This document shows positions 27,430 through 36,520 of a stretch of DNA of 64,000 nucleotides, one piece after another (the first letter of the stretch is position 1; each line of letters opens with the position of its first letter). The translations under genes were made by a program, and so were the position numbers. The stretch spans positions 2,976,001 through 3,040,000 of the forward strand of contig NZ_SACN01000001.1 in assembly GCF_004005865.1 (NCBI RefSeq), in the 5' to 3' direction. The notes below the pieces were generated by a model. It searched no databases. It saw only the letters and a program-made list of their open reading frames with translations, and was not told the DNA's origin. Origin of the DNA: Sphingomonas crocodyli (GTDB lineage Bacteria > Pseudomonadota > Alphaproteobacteria > Sphingomonadales > Sphingomonadaceae).

Positions 27430-27747
27430 GTGGTGAAACCGGAATGGGGCACCAAGCGGGTCTGCCCGAAATGCGGCACTCGCTTCTACGATCTGGGCAA
27501 GGAAGACCCGGTGGCCTGCATCGAATGCGGCACCCTTTGGGAACCCGAACCCTTCCTGAAGTCGAAGCAGCCGCTGCCGTTCGACGCGCCGAAGAAGGAA
27601 ACGCCGGAGCGCCAGGATTCGGACCTGTCCGATGACGAGGATCTGGATATCGACGAGGACGCCGAACAGAATCCGGACGACGATGTCGATCTGGGTGGCG
27701 ACGACGATATCGGTCTGTCGACCGACAACGACGACGACGAGAATTGA
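27430..27747 (+). CDS. FYDLN-acid domain protein (TIGR02300-like)
   Basis: 105 residues starting at tandem GTG codons (27430 or 27433; 'VVKPEWGTKRVCPKCGTRFY'), preceded by 'CTGGAG'. Two CxxC pairs (CPKC and CIEC) form a zinc ribbon and 'FYDLG' names the family. The C-terminal half is extremely acidic (Asp/Glu runs). The family is confined largely to alphaproteobacteria and has no established function. An ATG at 27331 would give an N-terminus unlike the family, so GTG is preferred. Divergent from aroA. Confidence 0.92.
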   Translation: MVKPEWGTKRVCPKCGTRFYDLGKEDPVACIECGTLWEPEPFLKSKQPLPFDAPKKETPERQDSDLSDDEDLDIDEDAEQNPDDDVDLGGDDDIGLSTDNDDDEN

Positions 27748-27885
27748 TTCTGGCCCGCGGGCGGCCGCCTTCCGGGCGCCGTCCGCGGATTTTTTCGCAA
27801 GGGTGCAAAAGCCTCTTGCAGCCATCCGCGCCCTGACCTAAAGGGCGCCCTCCGCTGCCTCCCAGGGCGGCGCGACGAATGGAAC

Positions 27886-27961
27886 GGGGCCGTAGCTCAG
27901 CTGGGAGAGCGTCGCAATGGCATTGCGAAGGTCAGGGGTTCGATCCCCCTCGGCTCCACCA
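27886..27961 (+). tRNA. tRNA-Ala(GGC)
   Basis: 76 nt including encoded CCA. The acceptor arms are GGGGCCG and CGGCTCC (one G-T pair). The anticodon stem TCGCA/TGCGA encloses loop ATGGCAT, anticodon GGC. The T arm 'AGGGGTTCGATCCCCCT' is canonical. It marks the left edge of the AT-richer glycan island; I see no second copy of its 3' end that would indicate an attachment site. Confidence 0.97.
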
Positions 27962-28066
27962 TTTCTCTCAATATGCGATGGTATTGACCTCTTCGATTCC
28001 AGCTTGATAGTAGCTGTGAAAGTGGTCCCGTTTTGCCCTCCCCAACACAGGCCTAGGAGCGAAGTA

Positions 28067-29299
28067 ATGCAGTGCGCAATACTCTGCGGAGGCCTGGGCA
28101 CGCGGCTTGGCTCATTGACCGCCGACACTCCAAAGCCCCTCCTCGCAGTTGATGGCCAACCGTTTCTGGAAAATTTAGTCTTCGAGCTAGGTCGGCAGGG
28201 TGTACGCAAATTATTGTTGCTAGCGGCCTTCCGCTCCGAACAGATTGAAGCCTTCGCTGCCAATTCAATCGCTGCCAAGCGCTTCGCGATGGATATTGAT
28301 GTTGCGGTTGAACCAGAACAAGCTGGCACAGGGGGCGCACTCTGGCATGCGCGAGCGCAGTTGGATGATCGCTTTTTCTTACTAAATGGCGACACCTGGT
28401 TCGATATACCGATCTTGCAATTATGGTCCGCCATGAATCAGGCGGCACCAGACACGCTTGGCGCGATAGCCCTTCGACAAGTTGAAGATGCATCCCGCTA
28501 TGGGGCAGTTGAAGTTGATGGGCTATTATTAACGGCATTTCACGAGAAACACCCTAAAGCCGGCCCCGGCTACATCAACGGTGGCGTCTATTGCTTGTCG
28601 AAGGATATAATAAATTTTGGCGGACCACAATCTTCGCTAGAAATCGATACATTAGCCAATTTAGCTCCCCAGCAAAAATTGCTCGGAATTCGTTTTGACG
28701 GCGCCTATTTCATAGACATCGGTATACCCGAAACATATGAAAGAGCGCAGATCGAGATACCAGCGCAACGCCGTCGACCCGCCGTATTTCTTGATCGCGA
28801 TGGCGTTATCAACGAAGATCTAGCCTACGTTGGATCCCGCGACCGCTTTAGGCTCATAACCGGAGCAGCCTCCGCAATAGCGCGACTAAATCTAGAGCAT
28901 TATTACGTCTTCGTAGTAACCAACCAGGCCGGTATTGGCCGCGGATATTACAGCGAAAGTGACCACCTTGACGTCATGCTCTATCTTGGTGAGCAATTGG
29001 CTCTCGAAGGAGCCCATATCGACGATCACCGCTACTGCGCTTATCATCCAGACGCTACCGTAGAGCAGTTTCGGGGCACACACCCCTGGAGAAAGCCAGA
29101 ACCGGGCATGCTGCTGGACATCATGACGCATTGGCCAATTAACGCCGAAGAGAGCTTCATTGTTGGAGACCGCGATTCAGATCTCGCTGCAGGCATAAAT
29201 GCTGGAATCGATGGCCACCTTTTCCCAGGCGGAGACTTAAGAACTTTTATAGATGAAGTTCTGCGTGATAGAAAATTACGGATTCCAGAAAATACTTAG
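28067..29299 (+). CDS. Fused D-glycero-D-manno-heptose-1-P guanylyltransferase / heptose-1,7-bisphosphate phosphatase
   Basis: 410 residues from the ATG at 28067, with 'AGGAGCGAAGTA' upstream. Residues ~1-235 are a sugar-nucleotidyltransferase ('ILCGGLGTRLGSLTADTPKP', 'FFLLNGDTWFD', 'YINGGVYCL'), HddC-like. Residues ~240-400 are a HAD histidinol-phosphatase-type domain ('PAVFLDRDGVINEDLAYVG', 'FVVTNQAGIGRG', 'IVGDRDSDLAAGINAG'), GmhB-like. The two catalyse the last two steps to GDP-heptose. In the GmhB zinc loop the first pair 'YCAYHPD' is present but the second CxC is missing ('RGTHPWRKPEP'). Together with hddA and gmhA downstream, this completes the GDP-D-glycero-alpha-D-manno-heptose route. 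AT-rich relative to the preceding genes. Confidence 0.9.
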   Translation: MQCAILCGGLGTRLGSLTADTPKPLLAVDGQPFLENLVFELGRQGVRKLLLLAAFRSEQIEAFAANSIAAKRFAMDIDVAVEPEQAGTGGALWHARAQLDDRFFLLNGDTWFDIPILQLWSAMNQAAPDTLGAIALRQVEDASRYGAVEVDGLLLTAFHEKHPKAGPGYINGGVYCLSKDIINFGGPQSSLEIDTLANLAPQQKLLGIRFDGAYFIDIGIPETYERAQIEIPAQRRRPAVFLDRDGVINEDLAYVGSRDRFRLITGAASAIARLNLEHYYVFVVTNQAGIGRGYYSESDHLDVMLYLGEQLALEGAHIDDHRYCAYHPDATVEQFRGTHPWRKPEPGMLLDIMTHWPINAEESFIVGDRDSDLAAGINAGIDGHLFPGGDLRTFIDEVLRDRKLRIPENT

Positions 29300-29373
29300 A
29301 ATATTTCTAAATATTAACGTCAATTAATTCTACATACCACCCGATTTCCGATTCTCATTTTTATGGATTAGTC

Positions 29374-30612
29374 ATGCTAAATAACAAATCCAGCACGATC
29401 AATTACAATGTTGGCACGAGCAGGTGCATAAACGGTAAGAGCGTTGTAGAAACAGAATTTAATCGCGATGGCCACGCCATATACGGGCCCTACCTCCCCC
29501 TATCCTCCGGACAATATTATGCCGAATTCAATATCTACCCCATAGATTTGAATGATTTACATGATGACGAGGTCGTAGCAATCCCCGATATATCTATTGA
29601 TGGAGGAGCTGCGAGTATTTCCTCTGAACAGATCACAGCAAAATTGCTTAGAACGGGGAAAACTAGATTTACTCTGAATTTCACCCTCGAGAAAAAGGCT
29701 GTGGTTGAGTATCGGGTATGGGTTCCAGGGAAGGCGAGGCTCGAAATTGAATCCTATTGCCCCGTGGCTGCCGCAGGTTCAGATCCTGAAAAAATTCGGT
29801 TTCCGAAGATAACAGCACATGCTCCAGCTATTTTTCAGGAACAAAAACTACGACTTCGGCAACTCTATGAATCAGGATTTTCCATTGAAATATTGCAGAA
29901 TTCGTTAATCTTGCAAAGAGATGGAATTCGATTCTGGATAGATCAAAGCGACGATCTTCACCTTATCGATGAGATATTTGTTGAGCGAGTCTATAATTTC
30001 GAAAGCGATCGACCAGCCGTAGTTGTAGATGTAGGGATGAATCTTGGGCTTGTATCATTGCAGTTTGCAAAAAATTCTTCTGTAAAGAAAGTTTACTCTT
30101 TCGAGCCATTCCCTTCCACATATTCTCGGGCATTGCGTAATATTGCCCTAAACCCCGACCTCAGTTCAAAAATTATACCCGCCAATGTAGGCATCGGCGA
30201 TATCGAGGGCCCATTGACAATCAATATTGTCGACAACGGCGACTCAGGGGCTCAATCAACAAGGGATTCGGGAGAAAACGGAACTCCTATTGAACTCGAA
30301 ATGGCTCTGGCATCTTCTCTGTTCAATAAGATTGCAGATGAAAACCCTGAATGTGACCTCATCGCAAAAATCGATTGCGAGGGAGCTGAGTTTGGAATTT
30401 TTGATGTGATCACACGAGCCGAGCTTTGGAGCCGTATTTCCGCTGTCATGGTAGAGTGGCACCACGCCATACCAGGAAAATCGGGCGAAGATCTTATCGC
30501 ACCTTTAAAGAAGGCAGGCTTTTTAGTGTTTGATAGATCACCGCACACTCTTGTCCACAATGGCAACGGCTTTTTCTACGGAGTGAGAAAAGCTCCCCAC
30601 GCAGCAGCATAG
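29374..30612 (+). CDS. FkbM-family methyltransferase with N-terminal beta-sandwich-like domain
   Basis: 412 residues. Residues ~210-375 are the FkbM domain: 'VVVDVGMNLGLVSLQFA' for SAM binding, 'VYSFEPFPSTYSRALRNIAL', 'IAKIDCEGAEFGIFDVI' and 'VMVEWHHA'. FkbM enzymes O-methylate glycans or glycan precursors. The N-terminal ~125 residues form a strand-rich domain ('YGPYLPLSSGQYYAEFNIYP'), similar to the stand-alone protein at 39656-40066 and possibly carbohydrate-related. This is the most AT-rich gene of the island. It lies 74 bp after the heptose gene and 12 bp before a second FkbM gene. Confidence 0.85.
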   Translation: MLNNKSSTINYNVGTSRCINGKSVVETEFNRDGHAIYGPYLPLSSGQYYAEFNIYPIDLNDLHDDEVVAIPDISIDGGAASISSEQITAKLLRTGKTRFTLNFTLEKKAVVEYRVWVPGKARLEIESYCPVAAAGSDPEKIRFPKITAHAPAIFQEQKLRLRQLYESGFSIEILQNSLILQRDGIRFWIDQSDDLHLIDEIFVERVYNFESDRPAVVVDVGMNLGLVSLQFAKNSSVKKVYSFEPFPSTYSRALRNIALNPDLSSKIIPANVGIGDIEGPLTINIVDNGDSGAQSTRDSGENGTPIELEMALASSLFNKIADENPECDLIAKIDCEGAEFGIFDVITRAELWSRISAVMVEWHHAIPGKSGEDLIAPLKKAGFLVFDRSPHTLVHNGNGFFYGVRKAPHAAA

Positions 30613-30624
30613 AATCCTAGCATC

Positions 30625-32574
30625 ATGGGCATCATATCTTACGCGCAGAACTTCGAAGACGTCATTTTATGGCGCGCGCTCGGCCACATTGAAAATGGCA
30701 CATATATCGATGTCGGCGCCCACCACCCCGACATCGACTCTGTGAGCAAGGCATTTTATGATCGCGGCTGGCGCGGCATTCATGTCGAGCCCGGGCCCAG
30801 CGTCGCGCAGCTTTTGCGTGAGAAGCGGCCGGGTGACACTGTCATCCAAGCCATGATTTCCGATGTGCGGGGCGTTCACCCCTTTTATGAAACGCCAGGC
30901 GGTGGATTATCGACGGCCGACGGGGCCGTCGCGGATTTCCATGTTGCGCATGGCAATGCGCCGGTTTCACCGACCAATGCAGTGTCCCTAACACTGGACG
31001 ATATTCTAGACCAGGCGCAGGATAGCGATATCCACTGGCTGAAGATCGATGTCGAAGGCTTCGAACGCCAAACACTAGCATCGTGGCAGAATTCGCCAAA
31101 GCGGCCCTGGATTGTCGTCATCGAAGCGACATATCCAAAAACGCGAACCCCAACCTTCGGCGAATGGCAAGACCTCATTTTAGCCAAAGGCTACTCACTT
31201 GCCTATGATGACGGCCTCAATCACTTTTATTTGAGTAACGAACATCCGGAACTGAGCGATCATTTGCGCCAGCCGCCGAATGTATTCGACGAGTTTCAGG
31301 TAAATCCGAGTGGGTCCTCCCTTTTTTCTAAAGACATGAAGGATTTTTTCGAGTCTGAGATATTTTGGCGGGGCGATCGCATCGTTGAATTGGAGAAAGA
31401 GCTTGCAGAAGCTCGCTGCCATCTCGCCGACAGCGAGCAGCGTGGGAATGATCAGACGGCGATCCACGAAAAGCTCAATCAGGATATACGGGAAGCGAGC
31501 GAGCGCGCAGACCATCTGGCTGGGCGCCTGACGCACGAAACCGAACGCGCGGATCAGCTCATCGCCCGCCTCCTCAACCAGGAAGCGTCTCACGCTCAAT
31601 TGCTCCATCGGGAAGTCGAACGCACCGATCAGTTGATGGCCCAACTATTGAGCCAGGAAACCGCTTATAGCGATTTGCTTAGCCGCGAAACCGCACGCGC
31701 CAACCGACTAGCAGGGGAATTGTCGACGCGCATCGACCAGGCGCACAGTGCGACGGCGATTTTAGCGACTACGTTGGGCAATATCGTGGCGTCGACCGCG
31801 CGAAACCGCTGGCGGCCTTGGCCTTTGCGCGCATTTACACATGGAGTTCGACTGCCCCCTGTGCAGCTACCGATCACAAACTCGGCATTCGGGGGCATAG
31901 GCACGCCACTCTCACTCAGCCAAGTGATGTCGTTGCCCCAAGAGCAGTTTCTCCAAAGCGCGTACCTGCTCATCCTGGGACGCGATATCGATCAACAGGG
32001 CCAGATACATTATGGGGAAAGGCTGAGGAGGTCGGGCATCTCCAGACGCCATGTGCTTGTCGAACTTGCACGCTCGCGCGAAGCGTTGCGCCGGCGCTCC
32101 GGAGCCGACCTCGATGGGCAATCAGATGAAGCGTTTATTGATGCCATTTATCCTAGGCTGCTCGGGCGCGCCGCCGATGTCGAAGGTCAACAGCATTTTC
32201 TGAAGCGGCTTCGCCAAGGCATTTCTCGTGCTACTGTCATGTCCGACCTCAGAAAGTCCGCCGAAGGACGCCGGCACAGCGCCAAGTTCGACGACGAACT
32301 GGAAACGCTAGTTCTGCGCAGGACCAGCCTGTTTGGCTGGAGGGCCTGGCTCCGCCCCTCGCCGGCCACCCCGCTCGATACAACTCTTCAGCCCGCCGCA
32401 CCGCATGCGACGTCGGACTTGGCCGGCGTTCATGAAGCGCTCAACCAAATTCGGAAGGCGCTTGACGATGAAGCTCAGCTTCGGCTCAATGCAGACAACG
32501 AGACAGCAACATCGATGCAGGATCAAATCCGGCTCTTGGCAGCGGCATTAGAGGGCGCGCACTCTCGGCAATAG
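30625..32574 (+). CDS. FkbM-family methyltransferase fused to a coiled coil and DUF4214-like domains
   Basis: 649 residues. Residues 1-~225 are FkbM-type ('YAQNFEDVILWRALGHIENG', 'YIDVGAHHPDIDSVSKAFYD', 'HWLKIDVEGFERQTLASW'). Residues ~250-375 are coiled coil, including two near-identical 25-residue units (31543-31617 and 31618-31692, 'ER.DQL.A.LL.QE'). Residues ~430-560 hold two DUF4214-like repeats ('SAYLLILGRDIDQQGQIHYG' and 'IYPRLLGRAADVEGQQHFLK'). A short helical tail follows. The methyltransferase probably modifies or caps a glycan, with the coiled coil acting as an oligomeric spacer, as WbdD-type length-control proteins do; that analogy is mine. Confidence 0.85.
   Translation: MGIISYAQNFEDVILWRALGHIENGTYIDVGAHHPDIDSVSKAFYDRGWRGIHVEPGPSVAQLLREKRPGDTVIQAMISDVRGVHPFYETPGGGLSTADGAVADFHVAHGNAPVSPTNAVSLTLDDILDQAQDSDIHWLKIDVEGFERQTLASWQNSPKRPWIVVIEATYPKTRTPTFGEWQDLILAKGYSLAYDDGLNHFYLSNEHPELSDHLRQPPNVFDEFQVNPSGSSLFSKDMKDFFESEIFWRGDRIVELEKELAEARCHLADSEQRGNDQTAIHEKLNQDIREASERADHLAGRLTHETERADQLIARLLNQEASHAQLLHREVERTDQLMAQLLSQETAYSDLLSRETARANRLAGELSTRIDQAHSATAILATTLGNIVASTARNRWRPWPLRAFTHGVRLPPVQLPITNSAFGGIGTPLSLSQVMSLPQEQFLQSAYLLILGRDIDQQGQIHYGERLRRSGISRRHVLVELARSREALRRRSGADLDGQSDEAFIDAIYPRLLGRAADVEGQQHFLKRLRQGISRATVMSDLRKSAEGRRHSAKFDDELETLVLRRTSLFGWRAWLRPSPATPLDTTLQPAAPHATSDLAGVHEALNQIRKALDDEAQLRLNADNETATSMQDQIRLLAAALEGAHSRQ
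31543..31692 (+). repeat. Tandem 75-bp coding repeat (two units)
   Basis: Two adjacent 75-bp units each encode 25 residues of the coiled coil (motif ER.DQL.A.LL.QE...LL.RE.). The repeat length is in frame; an incomplete earlier unit begins 'ERADHLAGRL'. Confidence 0.75.
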
Positions 32575-32609
32575 CTGTTAATCGCGGCCTTTAGACCCAG
32601 GAAACTTGC

Positions 32610-34853
32610 GTGAATAATTCCAATCCACTTACGGTTTCTATTGTAATTGCAACGGCAAATCGCGCCGTATCACTTGATAGAACGCTGCATAGTCTGCGCC
32701 AGCTACGCTATGAATGGTTCGAAGTGGTATTGGTCGATGGGTCCCCGGATGACGATACTAAGCAAGTAGCTGACAGACATAAGCACTTTGTGCGCTATTA
32801 TCGCTGTCCTGAATTGAATATCTCCATGTCACGAAACATTGGCATCGCCCATGCGCGCGGAGATATTGTTGCATTCATCGATGACGATGCGATCCCCGAA
32901 CCGGATTGGCTCGATCGACTGCTGACCGGATACGAAGATCCCAGCGTTGCGCAGGTAGGTGGCTTCATCCGGGATTATCGCGGTATAGACTATCAATGCC
33001 GCTACGTGACGTTCGACCGATTGGGCGATGGCACGCATCATGAAGACATCGAAGACGTCGTTCTAGATGATAGCCGCTTCCTTGCGTTAACTGGCACCAA
33101 TTTTTCAGCGCGCCGGAATCGCTTGATGGAGATCAACGGGTTCGACGAAGAGTATGCCTATTTTCTCGACGAGACAGATGTCACCGTTCGTTTGCATGAT
33201 CGGGGCTGGACTTCGGCCATCATTCCCGATGCTGAAATCCATCATAAATACGAAGCCAGTCACATGCGGACGGCCACGCGCGTCCCGCGGACAATGTATC
33301 CCCAAATCCGTTCAAAGGCATATTTCTCTTGGGTCCACGGGCGGAAGAATCATGGGCTCGATGAGATTCTAAAATATCTAGCGCAGTTGATTGCAAAGGA
33401 GAGGGTGTGGAAAACTGATCTCTTTCATCACAATCATACTGACATGGAAACTGTCGCTCGCCTCATTGACGAAGTGGAGCGAGGTGCTCGCGATGGCCTG
33501 CGCGACGCTTTTTACTATGCTGGCCCGCGGGGTATATCTGGTGATCTTATCGAACAGGCCAAGGAATCCGTATTCAAGAAATACCCATTGCCTCTGAACA
33601 GAGAAGACCGTCTTCGCATTTGCTTTCTATCACAGGATTATCCCCCTGTGGGGAATGGCGGCATCGGCCAGTGGACTCGGGATATGGCAACCAGCCTTTC
33701 TGCACGAGGACATGAAGTAACTGTCATCTGCCGCAGTGAGACCGATTATCCCTATATCGATTTTGTCGATGGCGTATGGGTACATCGCATTGTTCAACAA
33801 CCTTACGATCGCGCCACCTCCCCCATTTACGCACCAGCCCCGCACAGCCTGCTCCACTACAGCGGATCAGTTTTCGAAGAAATCATGCGCATTCAGGAGC
33901 ACCGACAATTCCAGGTGATATGCGGTCCGATTTTTGATCTCGAGCCATTAGTGGCTTTGCGGGAATCCGGCATTCCGACGATCCTGAGCCTACATACTAC
34001 GTACAAGTTGGTGCTTCCGCACAAACCCGAATGGATCAGCGATATCGCCTATAAAGCAGGGCACGTCGACGCGGCAATCGCGGCGGAAAAGGCCCTACTT
34101 GAGTCCGCACCTTTCATTGAATCGAACACCCATGCCGTCGTGGCAGATTTGGAAGACGCTTATGACGTGGCACTTCAATCAGATCGTGTGCAGGTGATCC
34201 ACCGCGGCCTCCACGATTTGTCAAAAGGCGTCGAGCCATTCCCATCCAGCCCTGGAAACGTTCGATTGCTGTTTGTTGGCAGACTAGAGTTGAGGAAGGG
34301 AGCGGATCTCCTTTTGGATGCTCTTCCATCACTTTTGGAACAACACGCCAACCTTGTCGTCGACATCGTCGGCGATGATAGCGTCATTGTTGATGGACGA
34401 ACATTGCGGGAGGCCTTTGAGGAACAGGCCAAAGCCAAGAATTTAGATCTGGAACGCGTATCTTTCCATGGTGCCGTTTCACGCGAGAACCTTCTTCGCC
34501 ATTATGCAAGTTGCGATATTTTTGCAGCCCCCTCTCGTTACGAATCCTTTGGCCTTATCTTCGTGGAGGCGATGATTTTTTCCAAGCCGGTAGTCGGGAT
34601 CGCCGTAGGGGGCGTACCCGAAGTCGTCACAAATGAGGTGGATGGCCTCTTAATACCAGTTGACGATAAAGATTTACTGACAAGTCAGATCAGTCGACTG
34701 ATCGACAATCCCGAACTTCGAACGAAAATTGGAATGACGGGCCGAACTACTTTCGAAACACGCTTCCATATTGAAAGAATGCTCGACGAGAGTGAGGCTT
34801 ACTATAAAAAAGTAAGCCAACGGGGCGCGAAATCACCTTCGGAGATAGGATAA
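32610..34853 (+). CDS. Bifunctional glycosyltransferase, GT2 + GT4
   Basis: 747 residues from a GTG at 32610 with 'CAGGAA' upstream. Residues ~5-250 are a GT-A fold GT2 domain ('VSIVIATANRAVSLDRTLHS', 'VAFIDDDAIPEPDWLDRLL', 'NGFDEEYAYFLDETDVTVRL'). From about residue 333 a GT-B fold GT4 begins ('RICFLSQDYPPVGNGGIGQW'), with 'LLFVGRLELRKGADLLLDAL' and 'APSRYESFGLIFVEAMIFSK'. Two transfer steps on one chain suggest consecutive linkages in a repeat unit. A paralogue with the same layout lies at 36533-38794 on the other strand. Its stop overlaps the next ATG by one base (TAATG). Confidence 0.92.
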   Translation: MNNSNPLTVSIVIATANRAVSLDRTLHSLRQLRYEWFEVVLVDGSPDDDTKQVADRHKHFVRYYRCPELNISMSRNIGIAHARGDIVAFIDDDAIPEPDWLDRLLTGYEDPSVAQVGGFIRDYRGIDYQCRYVTFDRLGDGTHHEDIEDVVLDDSRFLALTGTNFSARRNRLMEINGFDEEYAYFLDETDVTVRLHDRGWTSAIIPDAEIHHKYEASHMRTATRVPRTMYPQIRSKAYFSWVHGRKNHGLDEILKYLAQLIAKERVWKTDLFHHNHTDMETVARLIDEVERGARDGLRDAFYYAGPRGISGDLIEQAKESVFKKYPLPLNREDRLRICFLSQDYPPVGNGGIGQWTRDMATSLSARGHEVTVICRSETDYPYIDFVDGVWVHRIVQQPYDRATSPIYAPAPHSLLHYSGSVFEEIMRIQEHRQFQVICGPIFDLEPLVALRESGIPTILSLHTTYKLVLPHKPEWISDIAYKAGHVDAAIAAEKALLESAPFIESNTHAVVADLEDAYDVALQSDRVQVIHRGLHDLSKGVEPFPSSPGNVRLLFVGRLELRKGADLLLDALPSLLEQHANLVVDIVGDDSVIVDGRTLREAFEEQAKAKNLDLERVSFHGAVSRENLLRHYASCDIFAAPSRYESFGLIFVEAMIFSKPVVGIAVGGVPEVVTNEVDGLLIPVDDKDLLTSQISRLIDNPELRTKIGMTGRTTFETRFHIERMLDESEAYYKKVSQRGAKSPSEIG

Positions 34854-35887
34854 TGATTGTTCGAGCGCGCGCACCTCTTCGGCTCGGACTGGCGGGCGGA
34901 GGCACTGATGTGTCGCCATATTGCGACCAGTTCGGCGGCTATGTCCTGAACGCAACAATCGACCGCTATGCATATGCGACGCTTAGATTGACGGGCGATT
35001 CACACATCCACCTCAGCGCGACCGATCAGAATCGGACTGAAGTCATACCATTGACGAGCTATATTCCAATTGAAGGCGAATTACGCCTACACAAGGCCGT
35101 CTATAACGAAATAGTCAAAAGCTATAACGACGGAAAACCTCTACCCGTCAGCTTGACAAGCTTTTGCGATGCACCGACGGGATCTGGATTGGGGTCATCA
35201 TCAACGGTATGTGTCGTATTAATTCGCGCTTTTGCCGAATTATTGAACATTCCTCTTGACGATTATGCGACTGCCCACCTTGCGTACAAAATAGAGCGGG
35301 TCGATTGCGGCTTGCAGGGAGGCCATCAAGATCAATACGCTGCGACATTCGGCGGATTCAATTTTATGGAATTTTATGCCGATGACCGAGTCGTCGTAAA
35401 TCCTTTGCGCATAAAGGATTGGGTACTTTGGGAACTCGAAGCATCATTGCTTCTGTTTTATACCGGCGTATCTCGAGAATCCGCGAAGATTATTGCTCAT
35501 CAGAGTGAGAATCTCTCAAAAGGCGTCGTCAAGACCGTAGATGCTATGCATGCCCTTAAAGAAGAGGCCGTACGGATGAAGGAGTGCATCTTACGAGGCA
35601 ATCTAGATAATTTTGCCGAAACAATGCAGAAAGGCTGGGCGAGCAAGAAGAATCTTGCGGATTCGATCTCGAATTCACATCTCGATGAAATATTCGAATC
35701 GGCACTGTCCGCTGGCGCATATGCAGGCAAAATATCGGGCGCAGGGGGCGGCGGCTTCATGATGTTTTTTGTGCCACCCGAGCGTCGAATGGACGTAATA
35801 TCAGTATTAAATCGCTATCCTGGACAAGTTAGTAATTGCCACTTTACCGAGAAGGGCTCGGAATCCTGGAAAGTACTATTCAACTAA
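34853..35887 (+). CDS. hddA: D-glycero-alpha-D-manno-heptose-7-phosphate kinase
   Basis: 344 residues, GHMP kinase superfamily. 'RAPLRLGLAGGGTDVSPYCD' at the N-terminus, the ATP-binding 'PTGSGLGSSSTVCVVLIRA' and the C-terminal 'GKISGAGGGGFMMFF' are the three GHMP motifs in the HddA form. It makes heptose-1,7-bisphosphate with the alpha anomer for the GDP-heptose branch. Start overlaps the preceding stop (TAATG); gmhA follows 28 bp later. The flanking heptose genes make this much more likely than fucokinase or another GHMP kinase. Confidence 0.93.
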   Translation: MIVRARAPLRLGLAGGGTDVSPYCDQFGGYVLNATIDRYAYATLRLTGDSHIHLSATDQNRTEVIPLTSYIPIEGELRLHKAVYNEIVKSYNDGKPLPVSLTSFCDAPTGSGLGSSSTVCVVLIRAFAELLNIPLDDYATAHLAYKIERVDCGLQGGHQDQYAATFGGFNFMEFYADDRVVVNPLRIKDWVLWELEASLLLFYTGVSRESAKIIAHQSENLSKGVVKTVDAMHALKEEAVRMKECILRGNLDNFAETMQKGWASKKNLADSISNSHLDEIFESALSAGAYAGKISGAGGGGFMMFFVPPERRMDVISVLNRYPGQVSNCHFTEKGSESWKVLFN

Positions 35888-35915
35888 TCCAAACTTCCGA
35901 TTAAGCGAGCTTCCG

Positions 35916-36503
35916 ATGCTGGATTTCATCTCTCAAGAACTAAACAAGACATCTGCGGTCGTTATCGCAATGAAAAATGATTTCGAGCTTTCCGAGAAAA
36001 TCGAAAAAGCAGCACGCATAGTTACGTCCGCCCTGCGCAACGGGAAGAAAATCCTTCTCGCGGGAAATGGGGGCAGCGCGGCAGATTCACAGCACATTGC
36101 AGGAGAATTTGTCAGCCGCTTCTATTATGACCGCCCCGGCCTCCCCGCCATAGCACTCACCGTCGACACGTCGGTCCTTACCGCCATCGGAAACGATTAC
36201 GGGTATGAACGCGTTTTCAGTCGGCAAGTGGAAGCGCTTGGTTGCCAAGGTGATATATTTTGGGGATATTCGACATCCGGCCGATCCCCTAATATTCTCG
36301 CTGCAATGAAAGCAGCGCAGGGCAAAGGAATGACGGTAATCGGCATGACGGGTTCCAAGGGGTGGAGCGACCCTTCCTTGTGCGAACTTACTCTGGCGAT
36401 GCCGTCAACGGAAACGCCGAAAATCCAGGAAGGCCACCTGATCGTTGGCCACATCATATGCGGCCTCGTGGAGAAAGAGATATTCCCGAGATCAGCCGAA
36501 TAG
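35916..36503 (+). CDS. gmhA: Phosphoheptose isomerase
   Basis: 195 residues, SIS domain. 'KILLAGNGGSAADSQHIAGE' is the GmhA active-site loop; 'GYSTSGRSPNILAAMKAA' is the second phosphate-binding loop, and 'EGHLIVGHIICGLVEKE' supplies the C-terminal catalytic histidine region. It converts sedoheptulose-7-phosphate to D-glycero-D-manno-heptose-7-phosphate, the first step of the pathway finished by hddA and the hddC-gmhB fusion. Last gene of the rightward run; it converges on a leftward glycosyltransferase gene across an imperfect hairpin. Confidence 0.95.
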   Translation: MLDFISQELNKTSAVVIAMKNDFELSEKIEKAARIVTSALRNGKKILLAGNGGSAADSQHIAGEFVSRFYYDRPGLPAIALTVDTSVLTAIGNDYGYERVFSRQVEALGCQGDIFWGYSTSGRSPNILAAMKAAQGKGMTVIGMTGSKGWSDPSLCELTLAMPSTETPKIQEGHLIVGHIICGLVEKEIFPRSAE

Positions 36504-36520
36504 GTTGGCAGCGGCCCTTT

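Noticed and set aside
27886..27961. tRNA-Ala as an integration site of a mobile element with integrase
   Set aside because: No integrase, transposase or repeated tRNA 3' end was found on either side; only the compositional change supports foreign origin.
31195..31973. Minus-strand frames opposite the FkbM-DUF4214 gene
   Set aside because: Mirror frames of the coiled-coil region; no start signal or domain, and the plus-strand frame is continuous with clear domains.
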